Shown piece after piece: positions 1-9,438 of a stretch of DNA of 50,364 bases. Made by a program: the position numbers and the translations under genes. The DNA is from an uncultured Chitinophagales bacterium (GTDB taxonomy: Bacteria > Bacteroidota > Bacteroidia > Chitinophagales > JAHDHT01). The first letter of the stretch is position 1; each line of letters begins with the position of its first letter. Location: positions 1 to 50,364 of the forward strand of contig CALHDG010000168.1 of NCBI GenBank assembly GCA_938023075.1, read 5' to 3'. A model generated the notes under the pieces. It was not told the DNA's origin. It saw only the letters and a list, made by a program, of their open reading frames with translations, and ran no database searches.

Positions 1-3000
1 TCAAATGGAGCTTTTGATTTGACAACCGGTATTTGGGAAGTTGGCAATGTTTCAAGTGGAGAAGAAATTACGCTGATTGTTCAAACCACTATAACAGATA
101 CGCAAGATATGAGTTTCACAACTCAAGTACAAACCGCTGACCAGCCAGATGCTGATTCCGTACCAGGCAATAATAATCCGAATGAAGACGACCAGGATAC
201 CAACGCTCCAGGAGTTTCTTTAATCGATTTAGAAGTTTCAGTTGAGGTAAGTCCTGATACTGTATTCAGTGGAGATGTTGTTACGTGGACAATAACCGTT
301 ACCAATACAGGAAATGATGATGCCAGTGGTGTCACCTTGCTAAATGACTTAGGTAATGATCTAAGTTATATTTCAGATAATTCGAACGGAGCTTTTGATT
401 TGACAACCGGTATTTGGACGGTAGGCAATGTTTCAAGTGGACAAGCAATTACACTGATTATTCAAACAACGGTAACTGATACCGAAGACATGAGTTTCAC
501 CACTCAGGTGCAAACGGCTAATCAACCCGATGCGGATTCCGTACCAGGCAATAATGATCCAAATGAAGATGATCAAGACACCAATGTACCTTCGGTTTCT
601 TCCATGGCTAATAATCCTCCTAATTTAGGACCTGACCAAATGCTATGTACCGAGCCGGTTACTGAAATAGCTATTTGTGTTGACTTGTTTGATCCGGATG
701 GAGATAACGTAGCCTTAGTAGATGTTACCACTACCTTTAACTGTAGCATTGAAATATTTAATGAGTCATGTTTTACCTATATTCCTTTGCCAGGTTTATC
801 GGGTACAGATACCATAACCGTGGTAGGTTGTGATGATGGTTACCCTATTATGTGTGATGAAGTAATTGTTTTAGTAGAAATTAAAGCGGATTGCGATGAT
901 ACAACATGCCCGCCGGGTACACCTAATCCAATTATTGTAGATTGTACCCCTCCGGTAACACCTTTAGAAATTTGTGTGCCTGATTTTTGTGCCTTAGATG
1001 ATATAACCGAACAAATTCAAGATGCAACAACAACTTTTAATTGTAGTATCGATTTTGAAAGTGACAATTGTATAATATACACACCCTTACCAGGTTTTGA
1101 AGGGGTAGATACCGTTCAAATTATTGGTATTGATATTACTGGTATGACCGATACTGTTTATGCACACATAGAAATAACAGAAGATTGTGGACCAATTAAA
1201 GTAGATGATACTACCGTTAATGTGCCACCAGGTGGTACGGTTAATATTCCTATTGATGATTTAATTACGAATAATTCCGATTGTACCGATGAAGAATTGG
1301 TGACAACCATCATAGGACAACCTTTTATGGGTTCAGCTATATTAAATGCCGATGGTTCTATTGATTACACCGCCAATGAAGATGCCCTTGGAACCGACAT
1401 GATTACCTACCAGGTTTGTTGCAAAGAAGAATGCGGTACGGGAACTGTCTTCATAGTGATAGAGGAACCACTAATTATCATAGAAGATACAACAGCCATT
1501 GTACCACCAGGCGGAACGGTTATCATACCTATAGATAGTTTAATTACCAATAACTCTGATTGTACCGATGATGAATTGGTCATTACTATTGTAGGTGAAC
1601 CAACTATAGGAGTAGCCACCTTAAATGAAGATGGTTCCATTGAATTTACCGCCAATGAAGATGCCACCGGAACGGATACGATTATCTATCAGGTTTGTTG
1701 TAATGAAGATTGTAATACAGGTACTATTAATATTGTAATAGATGATACACCACTTATTATGATTGAAGATACAACAGCCATCGTACCACCAGGCGGAACG
1801 GTTACCATTCCTATAGATAGTTTAATTACCAATAACTCTGATTGTACCGATGATGAATTGGTTATTACTATTGTAGGAGAACCAAGCATAGGAGTAGCTA
1901 CCTTAAATGAAGATGGTTCCATTGAATTTACTGCCAATGAAGATGCCACCGGAACCGATGTGATAACCTATCAGGTTTGTTGCGAAGAAGAATGCAGTAT
2001 AGGTACTATTTTTATTGAAATAGATACGCCGGCAATTATAGCGAATGATGATACCGTAGTAATACCACCAGGCGGAATGATCACTATACCAGTACTAGAC
2101 AATGATGAAAATAATTCAGATTGTACAGATGATGAATTGCAGCTGAGCATCGTAACCGCACCAAGTCAGGGAGAAGCCGTTATTAATGAAGATGGTACCA
2201 TTAGCTATACAGGAAACGAAGATGCTACCGGAACAGATAGTTTTGCTTACGAGTTATGTTGTGTAGATGCCTGTGATATCGCAACAGTAAACATTGTGTT
2301 TGGAAGACCGCCAATTGCTGTTGATGATATTGACACTACTCAAGTCGGTGAACCAATTACCATTTCTGTTTTAGATAATGATTCTGATCCGGATGGAGAT
2401 GATCTGATAATTACCGATGTAACTGAACCAAACAATGGAAGTGCGGTAATTTTTGAAGATAATATTGTATATGTGCCCGACTCCGGTTTTGTAGGTATCG
2501 ATACCTTTATGTATGTTATTTGTGATATGACGATGCCTCCATTATGCGATACCGCAACTATTGTAATTGTGATAGAAGACGTTGAAAACGGTGCACCACA
2601 AATTGTAGATGAAAATGGAAATCCAGTAGATTCTTTGTTTAATACAACTCCATTTAACGAACCTTTAACCGATTGTATAAACGTATTTGATCCAGACGGT
2701 GATATGATCAGTATTGAAATAATTCAAAATGGTAATAATGGAACTGCGGTTGTGGATAACGATACCTGCTTTACCTATACCCCCGATATGGATTTTGTAG
2801 GCACTGATACGCTAATAATTGTAGCTTGTGATGATGGAATGCCTCCATTATGTGATACGGTTCTATATATAATAGAAGTATTACCAGAAAACGATCCACC
2901 GGTGGCAGTAAATGATACGGTAACCACTTTTATCGATACGCCAATTACCATACCGGTGTTAACCAATGATGATGAGCCAGATGGAGAAATTGTTAGTTTA

Positions 3001-3780
3001 GAAATTATTGATGAGCCGGTAAATGGCACTGCCGTCATCAATCAAGATGGAGAAATTGTATATACACCAAACGAGGGCTTTATGGGCGCCGACTCCTTGC
3101 AATACTTAATATGCGATAGCGGCACACCACCACTTTGTGATTCAGCTTGGGTATTTATTTCTGTAATTGAAATGCCCTTGTTGCAAGCTAATGATGATGA
3201 ATATATAACAACGGTAGGAGAACCAATAACATTAAATATTTGCGATAACGATATCTTTACTGGGGAAATTGATTTTCAGGTTTTCGGTAACCCAGCAGAA
3301 GGTACTTTAGTAGGACAAGGTTGTGAGGTTCTTTATATACCAGATACAACTGGTGTATATTGTTTTCAGTATGCCATAATAGACGAAATTGGACAAGTAG
3401 ATGATGCGGAAGTTTGTATAACGGTAATTGGAGAACCCAGACCATTTTGCCCAGAAGATGGCTTAGCAGGTCCAGATGTATTCCCTAAAATTTTGGCATT
3501 CAATAACAATAGGGATCTGTTACCTTGGGAAGTGCAAAACATTGATTTTTGTTGCGAAAATCCAGAAATTTTAATCTTCAATCGTTGGGGTAATTTTGTG
3601 TATAAAAATCAAAATTATCAACCAGGCGATGTGTGGCGAGGCGAACACCACGAAAATGCTGGTGGTAATAATCAGTTAGTGCCAGACGGAACCTATTTTT
3701 ATTGCGTCATCTGTCCAAATGAAAATGGTACTGGAGAAGACAATAAATATACTGGATTTATTCACGTAGAAACAGACTAA
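1..3780 (+). CDS. Giant repeat adhesin with CHU_C C-terminal domain (5' partial)
   Basis: The reading frame is open at base 1, so this is the C-terminal 1,259 or so residues of a larger secreted protein. It begins with about one and a half DUF11-type domains; their DNA repeats with a 381-bp (127-residue) period. Four cysteine-containing beta-sandwich units of about 93 residues follow (roughly 1210-2300 nt), each starting with a PPGG motif and containing NNSDCTD and ANEDATGTD-like stretches. Next come three or four cadherin/Big-type modules with VLDNDxDPDGD calcium-site-like motifs. The last 100 residues (VFPKILAFNNN..., RWGNFVY, DGTYFY) match the gliding-motility-associated C-terminal domain (CHU_C), a T9SS export signal. 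Expected role: exported, surface-attached adhesin. It is followed by a PorP/SprF-like gene and an OmpA-like gene, a common arrangement for giant SprB-like adhesins. The upstream end and signal peptide lie outside the window. Confidence 0.9.
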   Translation, partial: SNGAFDLTTGIWEVGNVSSGEEITLIVQTTITDTQDMSFTTQVQTADQPDADSVPGNNNPNEDDQDTNAPGVSLIDLEVSVEVSPDTVFSGDVVTWTITVTNTGNDDASGVTLLNDLGNDLSYISDNSNGAFDLTTGIWTVGNVSSGQAITLIIQTTVTDTEDMSFTTQVQTANQPDADSVPGNNDPNEDDQDTNVPSVSSMANNPPNLGPDQMLCTEPVTEIAICVDLFDPDGDNVALVDVTTTFNCSIEIFNESCFTYIPLPGLSGTDTITVVGCDDGYPIMCDEVIVLVEIKADCDDTTCPPGTPNPIIVDCTPPVTPLEICVPDFCALDDITEQIQDATTTFNCSIDFESDNCIIYTPLPGFEGVDTVQIIGIDITGMTDTVYAHIEITEDCGPIKVDDTTVNVPPGGTVNIPIDDLITNNSDCTDEELVTTIIGQPFMGSAILNADGSIDYTANEDALGTDMITYQVCCKEECGTGTVFIVIEEPLIIIEDTTAIVPPGGTVIIPIDSLITNNSDCTDDELVITIVGEPTIGVATLNEDGSIEFTANEDATGTDTIIYQVCCNEDCNTGTINIVIDDTPLIMIEDTTAIVPPGGTVTIPIDSLITNNSDCTDDELVITIVGEPSIGVATLNEDGSIEFTANEDATGTDVITYQVCCEEECSIGTIFIEIDTPAIIANDDTVVIPPGGMITIPVLDNDENNSDCTDDELQLSIVTAPSQGEAVINEDGTISYTGNEDATGTDSFAYELCCVDACDIATVNIVFGRPPIAVDDIDTTQVGEPITISVLDNDSDPDGDDLIITDVTEPNNGSAVIFEDNIVYVPDSGFVGIDTFMYVICDMTMPPLCDTATIVIVIEDVENGAPQIVDENGNPVDSLFNTTPFNEPLTDCINVFDPDGDMISIEIIQNGNNGTAVVDNDTCFTYTPDMDFVGTDTLIIVACDDGMPPLCDTVLYIIEVLPENDPPVAVNDTVTTFIDTPITIPVLTNDDEPDGEIVSLEIIDEPVNGTAVINQDGEIVYTPNEGFMGADSLQYLICDSGTPPLCDSAWVFISVIEMPLLQANDDEYITTVGEPITLNICDNDIFTGEIDFQVFGNPAEGTLVGQGCEVLYIPDTTGVYCFQYAIIDEIGQVDDAEVCITVIGEPRPFCPEDGLAGPDVFPKILAFNNNRDLLPWEVQNIDFCCENPEILIFNRWGNFVYKNQNYQPGDVWRGEHHENAGGNNQLVPDGTYFYCVICPNENGTGEDNKYTGFIHVETD

Positions 3781-3815
3781 TTAACAGATCATTAATTTAT
3801 AAAAAGAGTTTCATT

Positions 3816-3977
3816 AGGAATGATGATAAAATAAATTTACCAATTATGATAAAGCAATTTTTTGATAGACTTGGCGAAAAACGTAGTCTTAGTGGGGCTA
3901 AGACGAGGCTTTTCAATCCCGAAATTTCGGGAGAAAATTGCAAAGTCAGAAGGTAAATTTATTTTTTTCTCATTCCT
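3816..3977 (+). repeat. Family B dispersed element, copy B1
   Basis: This 162-bp element lies between the adhesin and the PorP-like gene. Terminal inverted repeats: the left end starts AGGAATGA and ends AAATAAATTTACC (3829-3841); the right end starts GGTAAATTTATTT (3952-3964) and ends TCATTCCT (3970-3977). The core carries the hairpin GTCTTAG-TGGGG-CTAAGAC. A perfect 16-bp palindrome, TCCCGAAATTTCGGGA, sits where other copies carry a shorter CGAAGTATATCG hairpin. Related copies start near 13259, 38293, 48823 and 50248. Confidence 0.85.
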
Positions 3978-3998
3978 TAGATTTTAAATAAAAGAACA

Positions 3999-4904
3999 AT
4001 GAAAAAATTCAATATAATAATAGTAGTAGCAATTTGCGGGCTTTTATTTGTTGTACCCAACGAAAGTAAAGCACAGCAATACTCAGAGTATACGCAATAT
4101 ATGTTTAATCCTGTTTTGTTTAATCCAGCTTATACCGGTTCAAGAGGTATCGTTAGTACACGGGTGATGTATAGAAACCAATGGGATAAAATAGAGGGAG
4201 CGCCCAAAACATTTAATTTTTCGGTACATAGCCCCTTAAGAGAAAGCAATGCGGCGGTTGGTTTATGGGTTGAAAATGACAACATCGGCTTTACACAAAG
4301 TACTCGTATCAATGGTACCTTTGCCTATCATATTCCCATCAATAAAAAGGTGAAATTAAGTTTGGGTTTAGATGCTGGGGTTACCAATTGGTCACTTAAC
4401 TTTGGTGATGATATCGGGAATTTTAATGTAGACAACTGGAATGATTGGTTCCCGAATATAGGAGCCGGCTTATGGTTGTATGGCAAAAAGTTTTATCTGG
4501 GGCTTTCAGCACCAGATTTGATGGCAAATGAAAATGAAAATATCGGTGCTATCGATGAAGAAATTCATTATTATGGTACTGCCGGTGTGGTTATTCCTTT
4601 AGGCAGATCGCTTAAGTTTAAACCAACCGTAATGGCAAAATTTGTAGAAGACATTGAACCAGAAGTAGATTTAACTGCTCATTTTTTAATACGAGATTTT
4701 CTTTGGTTGGGTGTTGCCTGGAGTTCGTTTGACTCTATCGATTTTTTGGCTGAGATAAAATTGACCGATCAATTAATAGCCGGTTATTCTTACGATTTAA
4801 CCAACTCTGAATTACGTGCACATGGTTTAGCCACACACGAATTAATGCTCGGCTACGATTTTTGTTTTACTCGCGATAAAATTGTTACTCCCCGTTACTT
4901 TTAA
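3999..4904 (+). CDS. PorP/SprF family type IX secretion system membrane protein
   Basis: The 301-residue protein has a signal peptide (MKKFNIIIVVAICGLL... ending near KAQ) followed by the family signature QYSEYTQYMFNPVLFNPAYTG. The remainder is a predicted outer-membrane beta-barrel with alternating aromatic strands and an aromatic C-terminus (TPRYF). SprF is needed for surface display of the SprB adhesin in Flavobacterium johnsoniae, and PorP is a T9SS outer-membrane component. Placement just downstream of a CHU_C adhesin supports a dedicated partner role. Length is normal for the family. I leave out a gene symbol because the family has many paralogues. Confidence 0.93.
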   Translation: MKKFNIIIVVAICGLLFVVPNESKAQQYSEYTQYMFNPVLFNPAYTGSRGIVSTRVMYRNQWDKIEGAPKTFNFSVHSPLRESNAAVGLWVENDNIGFTQSTRINGTFAYHIPINKKVKLSLGLDAGVTNWSLNFGDDIGNFNVDNWNDWFPNIGAGLWLYGKKFYLGLSAPDLMANENENIGAIDEEIHYYGTAGVVIPLGRSLKFKPTVMAKFVEDIEPEVDLTAHFLIRDFLWLGVAWSSFDSIDFLAEIKLTDQLIAGYSYDLTNSELRAHGLATHELMLGYDFCFTRDKIVTPRYF

Positions 4905-4947
4905 AAAAATCAATTAATAAAAAAGCTAAAATATAAAAGCGTAAATT

Positions 4948-7323
4948 ATGATAAAGCATAAACTATATATTGTCTCCGTACTTTTGATGTTTAGCTATCT
5001 CAGTTTTTCACAAAGTGGTAAACTTGAAAAAGCAAACAAGCTTTATGAAGCACTTGAGTTTTCAAGAGCCATTCCAATATATTTGGCGGCTTTAGAAAAT
5101 GAAGATGATATAACCGCCAAGCAAAATCTGGCAAATTGCTATCGCCTGGTAAATGATGTAAAAGGTGCAGAACAATGGTTGCAAGAAGTAGTGAAAGATG
5201 ATCAGTCTGATAATATTTATAAGTTATATTATGGAATGACTTTGATGGAAACCCAAAAATATGCAGAAGCAGAATATTGGTTAAATCAATTTTCAGAATC
5301 CAATCCTTCTCACCGGCAAGCCAGTAATTTGTTGGGAGCATGCAAAAAATTAGAAAGCCTGCGAGGTAGCGGCTTGGGTTGTGAAGTTCGTCAACTACCC
5401 CGCTCGGTAAATGATCCTACTTGTTCTGAAATGGGACCTGCTTTTTATGAAGATGGTATTATCTTTTCTTCTGATTGCGATACCACAGTAGTTAAACGTA
5501 TTATGGGTTGGTCGGGCAGAGCTTTTTACGATTTATATACTTCCGTTGATGAAGGTGGAGAAAGCTACAGCAAGCGGAAAAGAAATAAATATGGCACAGT
5601 TGGTACTTCTCGTTTTCACGAAGGTCCGGTAAGTTTTAATAATGATGAAACCGAGATGTTTTATACCCGCAATAATTATAAAAAAGGCGCCGGCATTGGT
5701 AGAGATGCTGGAGGAGTAATTCGCTTAAAAATATTTATTGCCGAAAGAGAAAAAAATAAATGGGTAACTATAGACAGCTTGCCATTTAACAGTAATGATT
5801 ATTCTGCCTGCCATCCGGCATTGTCGGCAAGTGGCGATCAATTGTATTTTGCCTCTGATATGCCGGGCGGATATGGTGGCTTTGATTTATATATGAGTGA
5901 ACGCAATGGTTCTAGCTGGGGCGATGCCGTAAACTTAGGTCCAGAAATTAATACCGAAGGAGATGAGGTCTTTCCATTTCACCACAACAGAGGACATTTA
6001 TTTTATGCTTCAGATGGTTTAAAAGGCTTAGGCGGTTTAGATATTTTTAGAAGCAGCGTTGAGGGAACTACCGTAAAAGAAACCCCCATGAACATGGGCT
6101 TTCCCTTAAACTCACCCAGAGATGATTTTGGATATGTGTTAGATGATGAAGGAAAAAAATCATATTTTGCATCTAACCGAAATGAAACCAGAGTAGGCGA
6201 TGATGATATTTACAGCGGTTATTGCGATAGCTTTCGCTTAAATGGTGTAGTAGCAGATTGTAAAACCGATGCGGCTATTGATAAAGCTAGTGTGTTTTTA
6301 ATGGATGAGTCGGGTAACCAAATTGGGGAGACCATTACAGGCGAAGATGGAACCTTTAGTTTTGACATTATGCCCGATAGAGCTTATACGATTAGAGGTG
6401 CTGCTCTTGGCTACGATGAAAATACTGTTAGTGCATCTTCGGTTGGGATGACGAGTGGTGAAGCCGTAAATGTACGCGTACCTTTGTGCAAAGAGAAAGT
6501 TTGTCCGCCGGCAGGTACGCCTTGTGATGATGGAGATCCGAAAACGGTTAATGATGTAGAAGATGGCGATTGTAATTGTAAAGGAACTTTAGAAAATTGC
6601 TTTATCAGTGGTAGGCTTTATGAACAAGAAAATGGAAACCCGATACCTGGGGCAAGAGTTAGAATAAAAGATAACAGTACCGGTTATGAGCGCGAAGCCA
6701 TTAGCGACGGTAGCGGATATTATTCATTTTCTACAGAGCCTGGTTCAACCTATACCATCAGTAGTTCGAAAGAATGTTTTTATACAGAAACTAAAACTAC
6801 CAATTTTGGTGATTGTGTAGTAACGATTGATTTACCCTTGCGGCCTGTTCGTGTTGGAGATGTTAATTTGATTCATATTTATTATGATTTAGATAAAGCG
6901 AATATTCGTGCCGATGCCGAACCGGAGTTGAGGAAATTGCTTAATTTCTTAAATGAAAATCCATCCTTAACGGTAGAATTAGCTTCTCATACGGATTCGA
7001 GAGGTGGTGATGGTTATAATCTTGATTTATCACAACGAAGAGCGGAATCTGCCAGACAATGGTTGGTAGAAAATGGCTTAGGTGAAGACAGAATTTCAGC
7101 AACTGGTTACGGTGAATCACAATTAGTCAATAACTGTGGTGACGGGGTAAAATGTAATGAAGATGAACATCAAAATAATAGAAGAACGGAGTTTCGTATA
7201 ACTGGCGGTTGCGGTGGTACGTATTACAGCAATCCTAAAGGTATTAGCTCCGATAAATATTATGACCCGGCTCTTAACCCTTATAGTGATAAGACGAAAA
7301 AGTCGTATAACTTTGAGAAATAA
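4948..7323 (+). CDS. OmpA family protein with TPR, PD40 and carboxypeptidase-like domains
   Basis: The 791-residue protein has a signal peptide (residues 1-21), TPR-like helices (about 22-130), a WD40-like PD40 beta-propeller (about 150-430, with YFASDMPGGYGGFDLY and FYASDGLKGLGGLDI repeats), two carboxypeptidase-regulatory-like beta domains (about 430-520 and 550-640), and a C-terminal OmpA peptidoglycan-binding domain (about 645-760, ASHTDSRG and LSQRRAESARQWL). This architecture is common in Bacteroidota next to PorP/SprF genes; PorE is the T9SS relative that binds peptidoglycan. It starts 43 bp after the PorP-like gene, so they are probably co-transcribed, and a strong terminator follows. 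A role anchoring the surface or T9SS complex to the cell wall is inferred. Confidence 0.9.
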   Translation: MIKHKLYIVSVLLMFSYLSFSQSGKLEKANKLYEALEFSRAIPIYLAALENEDDITAKQNLANCYRLVNDVKGAEQWLQEVVKDDQSDNIYKLYYGMTLMETQKYAEAEYWLNQFSESNPSHRQASNLLGACKKLESLRGSGLGCEVRQLPRSVNDPTCSEMGPAFYEDGIIFSSDCDTTVVKRIMGWSGRAFYDLYTSVDEGGESYSKRKRNKYGTVGTSRFHEGPVSFNNDETEMFYTRNNYKKGAGIGRDAGGVIRLKIFIAEREKNKWVTIDSLPFNSNDYSACHPALSASGDQLYFASDMPGGYGGFDLYMSERNGSSWGDAVNLGPEINTEGDEVFPFHHNRGHLFYASDGLKGLGGLDIFRSSVEGTTVKETPMNMGFPLNSPRDDFGYVLDDEGKKSYFASNRNETRVGDDDIYSGYCDSFRLNGVVADCKTDAAIDKASVFLMDESGNQIGETITGEDGTFSFDIMPDRAYTIRGAALGYDENTVSASSVGMTSGEAVNVRVPLCKEKVCPPAGTPCDDGDPKTVNDVEDGDCNCKGTLENCFISGRLYEQENGNPIPGARVRIKDNSTGYEREAISDGSGYYSFSTEPGSTYTISSSKECFYTETKTTNFGDCVVTIDLPLRPVRVGDVNLIHIYYDLDKANIRADAEPELRKLLNFLNENPSLTVELASHTDSRGGDGYNLDLSQRRAESARQWLVENGLGEDRISATGYGESQLVNNCGDGVKCNEDEHQNNRRTEFRITGGCGGTYYSNPKGISSDKYYDPALNPYSDKTKKSYNFEK

Positions 7324-7348
7324 AAATTGAAAATAAAATTATAAAACC

Positions 7349-7378
7349 AATAGCCCGGATTCAGTTCGGGCTATTTTT
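7349..7378 (+). terminator. Rho-independent terminator of the adhesin-PorP-OmpA cluster
   Basis: A hairpin with stem AATAGCCCG / CGGGCTATT and a 9-nt loop is followed by TTT. It lies 26 bp after the OmpA stop codon. It is the cleanest terminator in the window and separates the surface cluster from the restriction-modification module. Confidence 0.85.
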
Positions 7379-7427
7379 CATAAGATAAATTTGCGTTATC
7401 TTTTAGTGTTAAATAGTTGTCATATCG

Positions 7428-7435
7428 TATCTTTG
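7428..7435 (+). promoter_or_regulatory. Putative -7 box of the restriction-modification operon
   Basis: TATCTTTG fits the Bacteroidota -7 consensus TAnnTTTG. The likely -33 region is the TTTTAG stretch at 7401-7406. Transcription would begin about 10 nt before the TTG start of the methyltransferase, giving a very short leader. The motif alone occurs by chance every couple of kilobases; its position makes it credible. Confidence 0.5.
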
Positions 7436-7453
7436 AAATAAAAATTTCGGAAA

Positions 7454-8209
7454 TTGGAATTTAATAAAATAATACAAGGAGACTGTCTTGAAGTAATGCA
7501 ACAACTACCGAATGAAAGTATAGATTTAGTTGTTACTTCACCACCTTACAACCTTAAAAATTCTACTGGTAATGGTATGAAAGATGGTAGAGGTGGAAAG
7601 TGGAAGAATGCTGAGCTAGTTAATGGCTACAGCCACCATGATGATTGTATGCCGCACGATGAATATATAAAGTGGCAAAGAGATTGTCTTTCCGAAATGT
7701 TAAGAATTATACCAAATGATGGTGCTATATTTTATAATCATAAATGGCGAGTTCAAAAAGGTCTCTTGCAAAACAGGCAAGATATAGTAAGTGGCTTTCC
7801 TGTAAGACAAATTATTATTTGGAGAAGAAAAGGTGGTATCAATTTCAATGCTGGATATTTTTTGCCAACTTATGAAGTTATTTATCTTATAACTAAACCC
7901 GATTTTAAACTGGCGCCAAAGGCAAATGCTTTAGGTGATGTTTGGGAATTCAAGCAAGAAATGAAAAATCCTCATCCTGCACCATTTCCGGTTACACTAA
8001 TAGATCAAATTTTATCTTCCACAAATGCAAAGTCTGTTCTTGACCCATTTATGGGTTCAGGAACAACAGCAATTGCAGCAATACTTAACAACATAAATTT
8101 TCTTGGCATTGAACTTTCACCAGAATATGTGGAAATGGCTGAAAAAAGAATTGCCGACTTTCAAAGTCAAGGTAGATTGAACTTCAAAGAGAAAGAAATA
8201 GAAGTGTGA
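7454..8209 (+). CDS. Beta-class DNA methyltransferase (type II R-M, likely N4-cytosine or N6-adenine)
   Basis: The 251-residue protein belongs to the DNA methylase N-4/N-6 family. The catalytic motif TSPPYN (residues 28-33) comes first and the AdoMet-binding motif DPFMGSGTT (198-206) comes late, which defines the beta class. A TSPPY catalytic motif is common in N4-cytosine enzymes, but N6-adenine enzymes share it, so the modified base is open. The start is TTG: the preceding codons are needed for the conserved opening IIQGDCLEVMQQLP, and no ATG lies upstream in frame. The stop overlaps the GTG start of the next gene (GTGA). It protects host DNA from the adjacent nuclease. Confidence 0.92.
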   Translation: MEFNKIIQGDCLEVMQQLPNESIDLVVTSPPYNLKNSTGNGMKDGRGGKWKNAELVNGYSHHDDCMPHDEYIKWQRDCLSEMLRIIPNDGAIFYNHKWRVQKGLLQNRQDIVSGFPVRQIIIWRRKGGINFNAGYFLPTYEVIYLITKPDFKLAPKANALGDVWEFKQEMKNPHPAPFPVTLIDQILSSTNAKSVLDPFMGSGTTAIAAILNNINFLGIELSPEYVEMAEKRIADFQSQGRLNFKEKEIEV

Positions 8210-9261
8210 AGCCAGAAAAAATTTTAAGTACTATTAAAAATCGTTGGGATAACGTTTACTGGTTTTCGAGAATGTTAATTAGCAACGATAAATATGTGGC
8301 TGTTGGTAAAGAACCAAAATTGTTATCAATAATTACAAGCAGTTTGCGATTAATTGCCAAACAAAATAAAGACAAAGACTACTTAACTCTTCAAAAACAA
8401 ACGGTTAGAAATATAATTGAAGATAGATATAAGAAATCAAAATCGAGGATACTTAGAGTACAGACACTGTTAAATGAGCTTGATCAGATGATTTCGTCCA
8501 TTGAGGATATGGAAGTTTTTATTTTAACTTGTGAAAATATTATGCTGCCATTATATCAAGCTATTTCTAATATTCCAAGTAATGATAGAGAATTTACCTT
8601 GAATATTGCAAAATCTTATCTGGACATTCAAGGAGAAAAAGGATTGGCAACTGTAATTTCACTTTGGGACGATTTGGGTGTAAGGGGTTGCTTAACTGCT
8701 GAGAGAACTGAAATAGTTAGAGCTTTTGCAACACTTCGTGTGTTGCTTACAAAAGACCCCGAAATTACCCAGGAAGAAAAAGACATTGTACTAACCGCCT
8801 TTACCCAAGAATTTGAAAGACGAACCGCACAAAAAAGAAAAAAACGTGCAGGTGGTAGTTTAGAAGATGTTACCGATTTTATTTTAGGTTATTATAGAAT
8901 AAAACGTGCCAAAGCACCTTCTCATTTTCAGGCAGACCTTGAAGTAGATAATTGGGTAAAAGCAAAGGATGGCTGGTTAATTGGAATTTCTTGCAAAAGA
9001 ACAATTAGAGAGCGTTGGAAAAATGTGAGTAGCAGTACTGAAGTATATAATCGATTCAAGGTAAAGTATATTTTTCATGTGGTTACTTATGATGAAGATT
9101 TATCTGATGACAAATTAACTTTGCTTGGAGAGCAACGACAAATATTTTATTTACAAGATAACAGCAGACGACTTAAATATGCTAGTGAGCACGTTGGGCT
9201 TAAAAATTATGTACGACCAATATCGAAATTGATAGAGGATATTAAAAAGGAGATAAAATGA
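8206..9261 (+). CDS. Type II restriction endonuclease, PD-(D/E)XK fold
   Basis: The 351-residue protein starts with GTG overlapping the methyltransferase stop, so the two are translationally coupled. The N-terminal 200 residues are mainly helical. The C-terminal part carries a catalytic-looking core: E220 in GGSLEDVTDF, D244/E246 in FQADLEVDNW, and ISCKRTIRERWKN (261-273), where K264 would be the active-site lysine. CKRTxRERW motifs occur in several type II restriction enzymes. Sequence specificity cannot be read from this. The gene ends right at a family C repeat. The methyltransferase-first order suits an acquired module, because protection is made before the nuclease. Confidence 0.82.
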   Translation: MKPEKILSTIKNRWDNVYWFSRMLISNDKYVAVGKEPKLLSIITSSLRLIAKQNKDKDYLTLQKQTVRNIIEDRYKKSKSRILRVQTLLNELDQMISSIEDMEVFILTCENIMLPLYQAISNIPSNDREFTLNIAKSYLDIQGEKGLATVISLWDDLGVRGCLTAERTEIVRAFATLRVLLTKDPEITQEEKDIVLTAFTQEFERRTAQKRKKRAGGSLEDVTDFILGYYRIKRAKAPSHFQADLEVDNWVKAKDGWLIGISCKRTIRERWKNVSSSTEVYNRFKVKYIFHVVTYDEDLSDDKLTLLGEQRQIFYLQDNSRRLKYASEHVGLKNYVRPISKLIEDIKKEIK

Positions 9262-9270
9262 GCACCCAAC

Positions 9271-9408
9271 TGATGAGACGCGAAGCTGGCAAACTAGCCC
9301 CGATTGCAGCGGTTATGCCATTTTTGGTGGATTTGAAGCGCAGGCAAAAATGGTATTTGAGCGGAAAGCGGGACCTAACTTCCTACAAGGTATATCTTTT
9401 CGCTTCAT
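9271..9408 (+). repeat. Family C dispersed element, copy C1
   Basis: The core TAGCCCCGATTGCAGCGGTTATGCC is followed by an internal stem, ATGCCATTTTTG (9315-9326) paired with CAAAAATGGTAT (9345-9356), then GAGCGGAAAGCGGGACC, and ends in TTTTCGCTTCAT. It starts about 10 bp after the endonuclease stop. Copies C2 and C3 share the frame but use a different internal stem sequence. From memory, very similar AGCCCCGAT...AGCGGGA sequences are abundant between genes in Flavobacteriia. Confidence 0.75.
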
Positions 9409-9438
9409 AAAAAAAAGAGAACAACTCGATTAGGTGAG

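Noticed and set aside
1407-1949. Two similar minus-strand frames that repeat within the adhesin.
   Set aside because: They mirror the internal DNA repeats of the adhesin on the other strand; no independent support.
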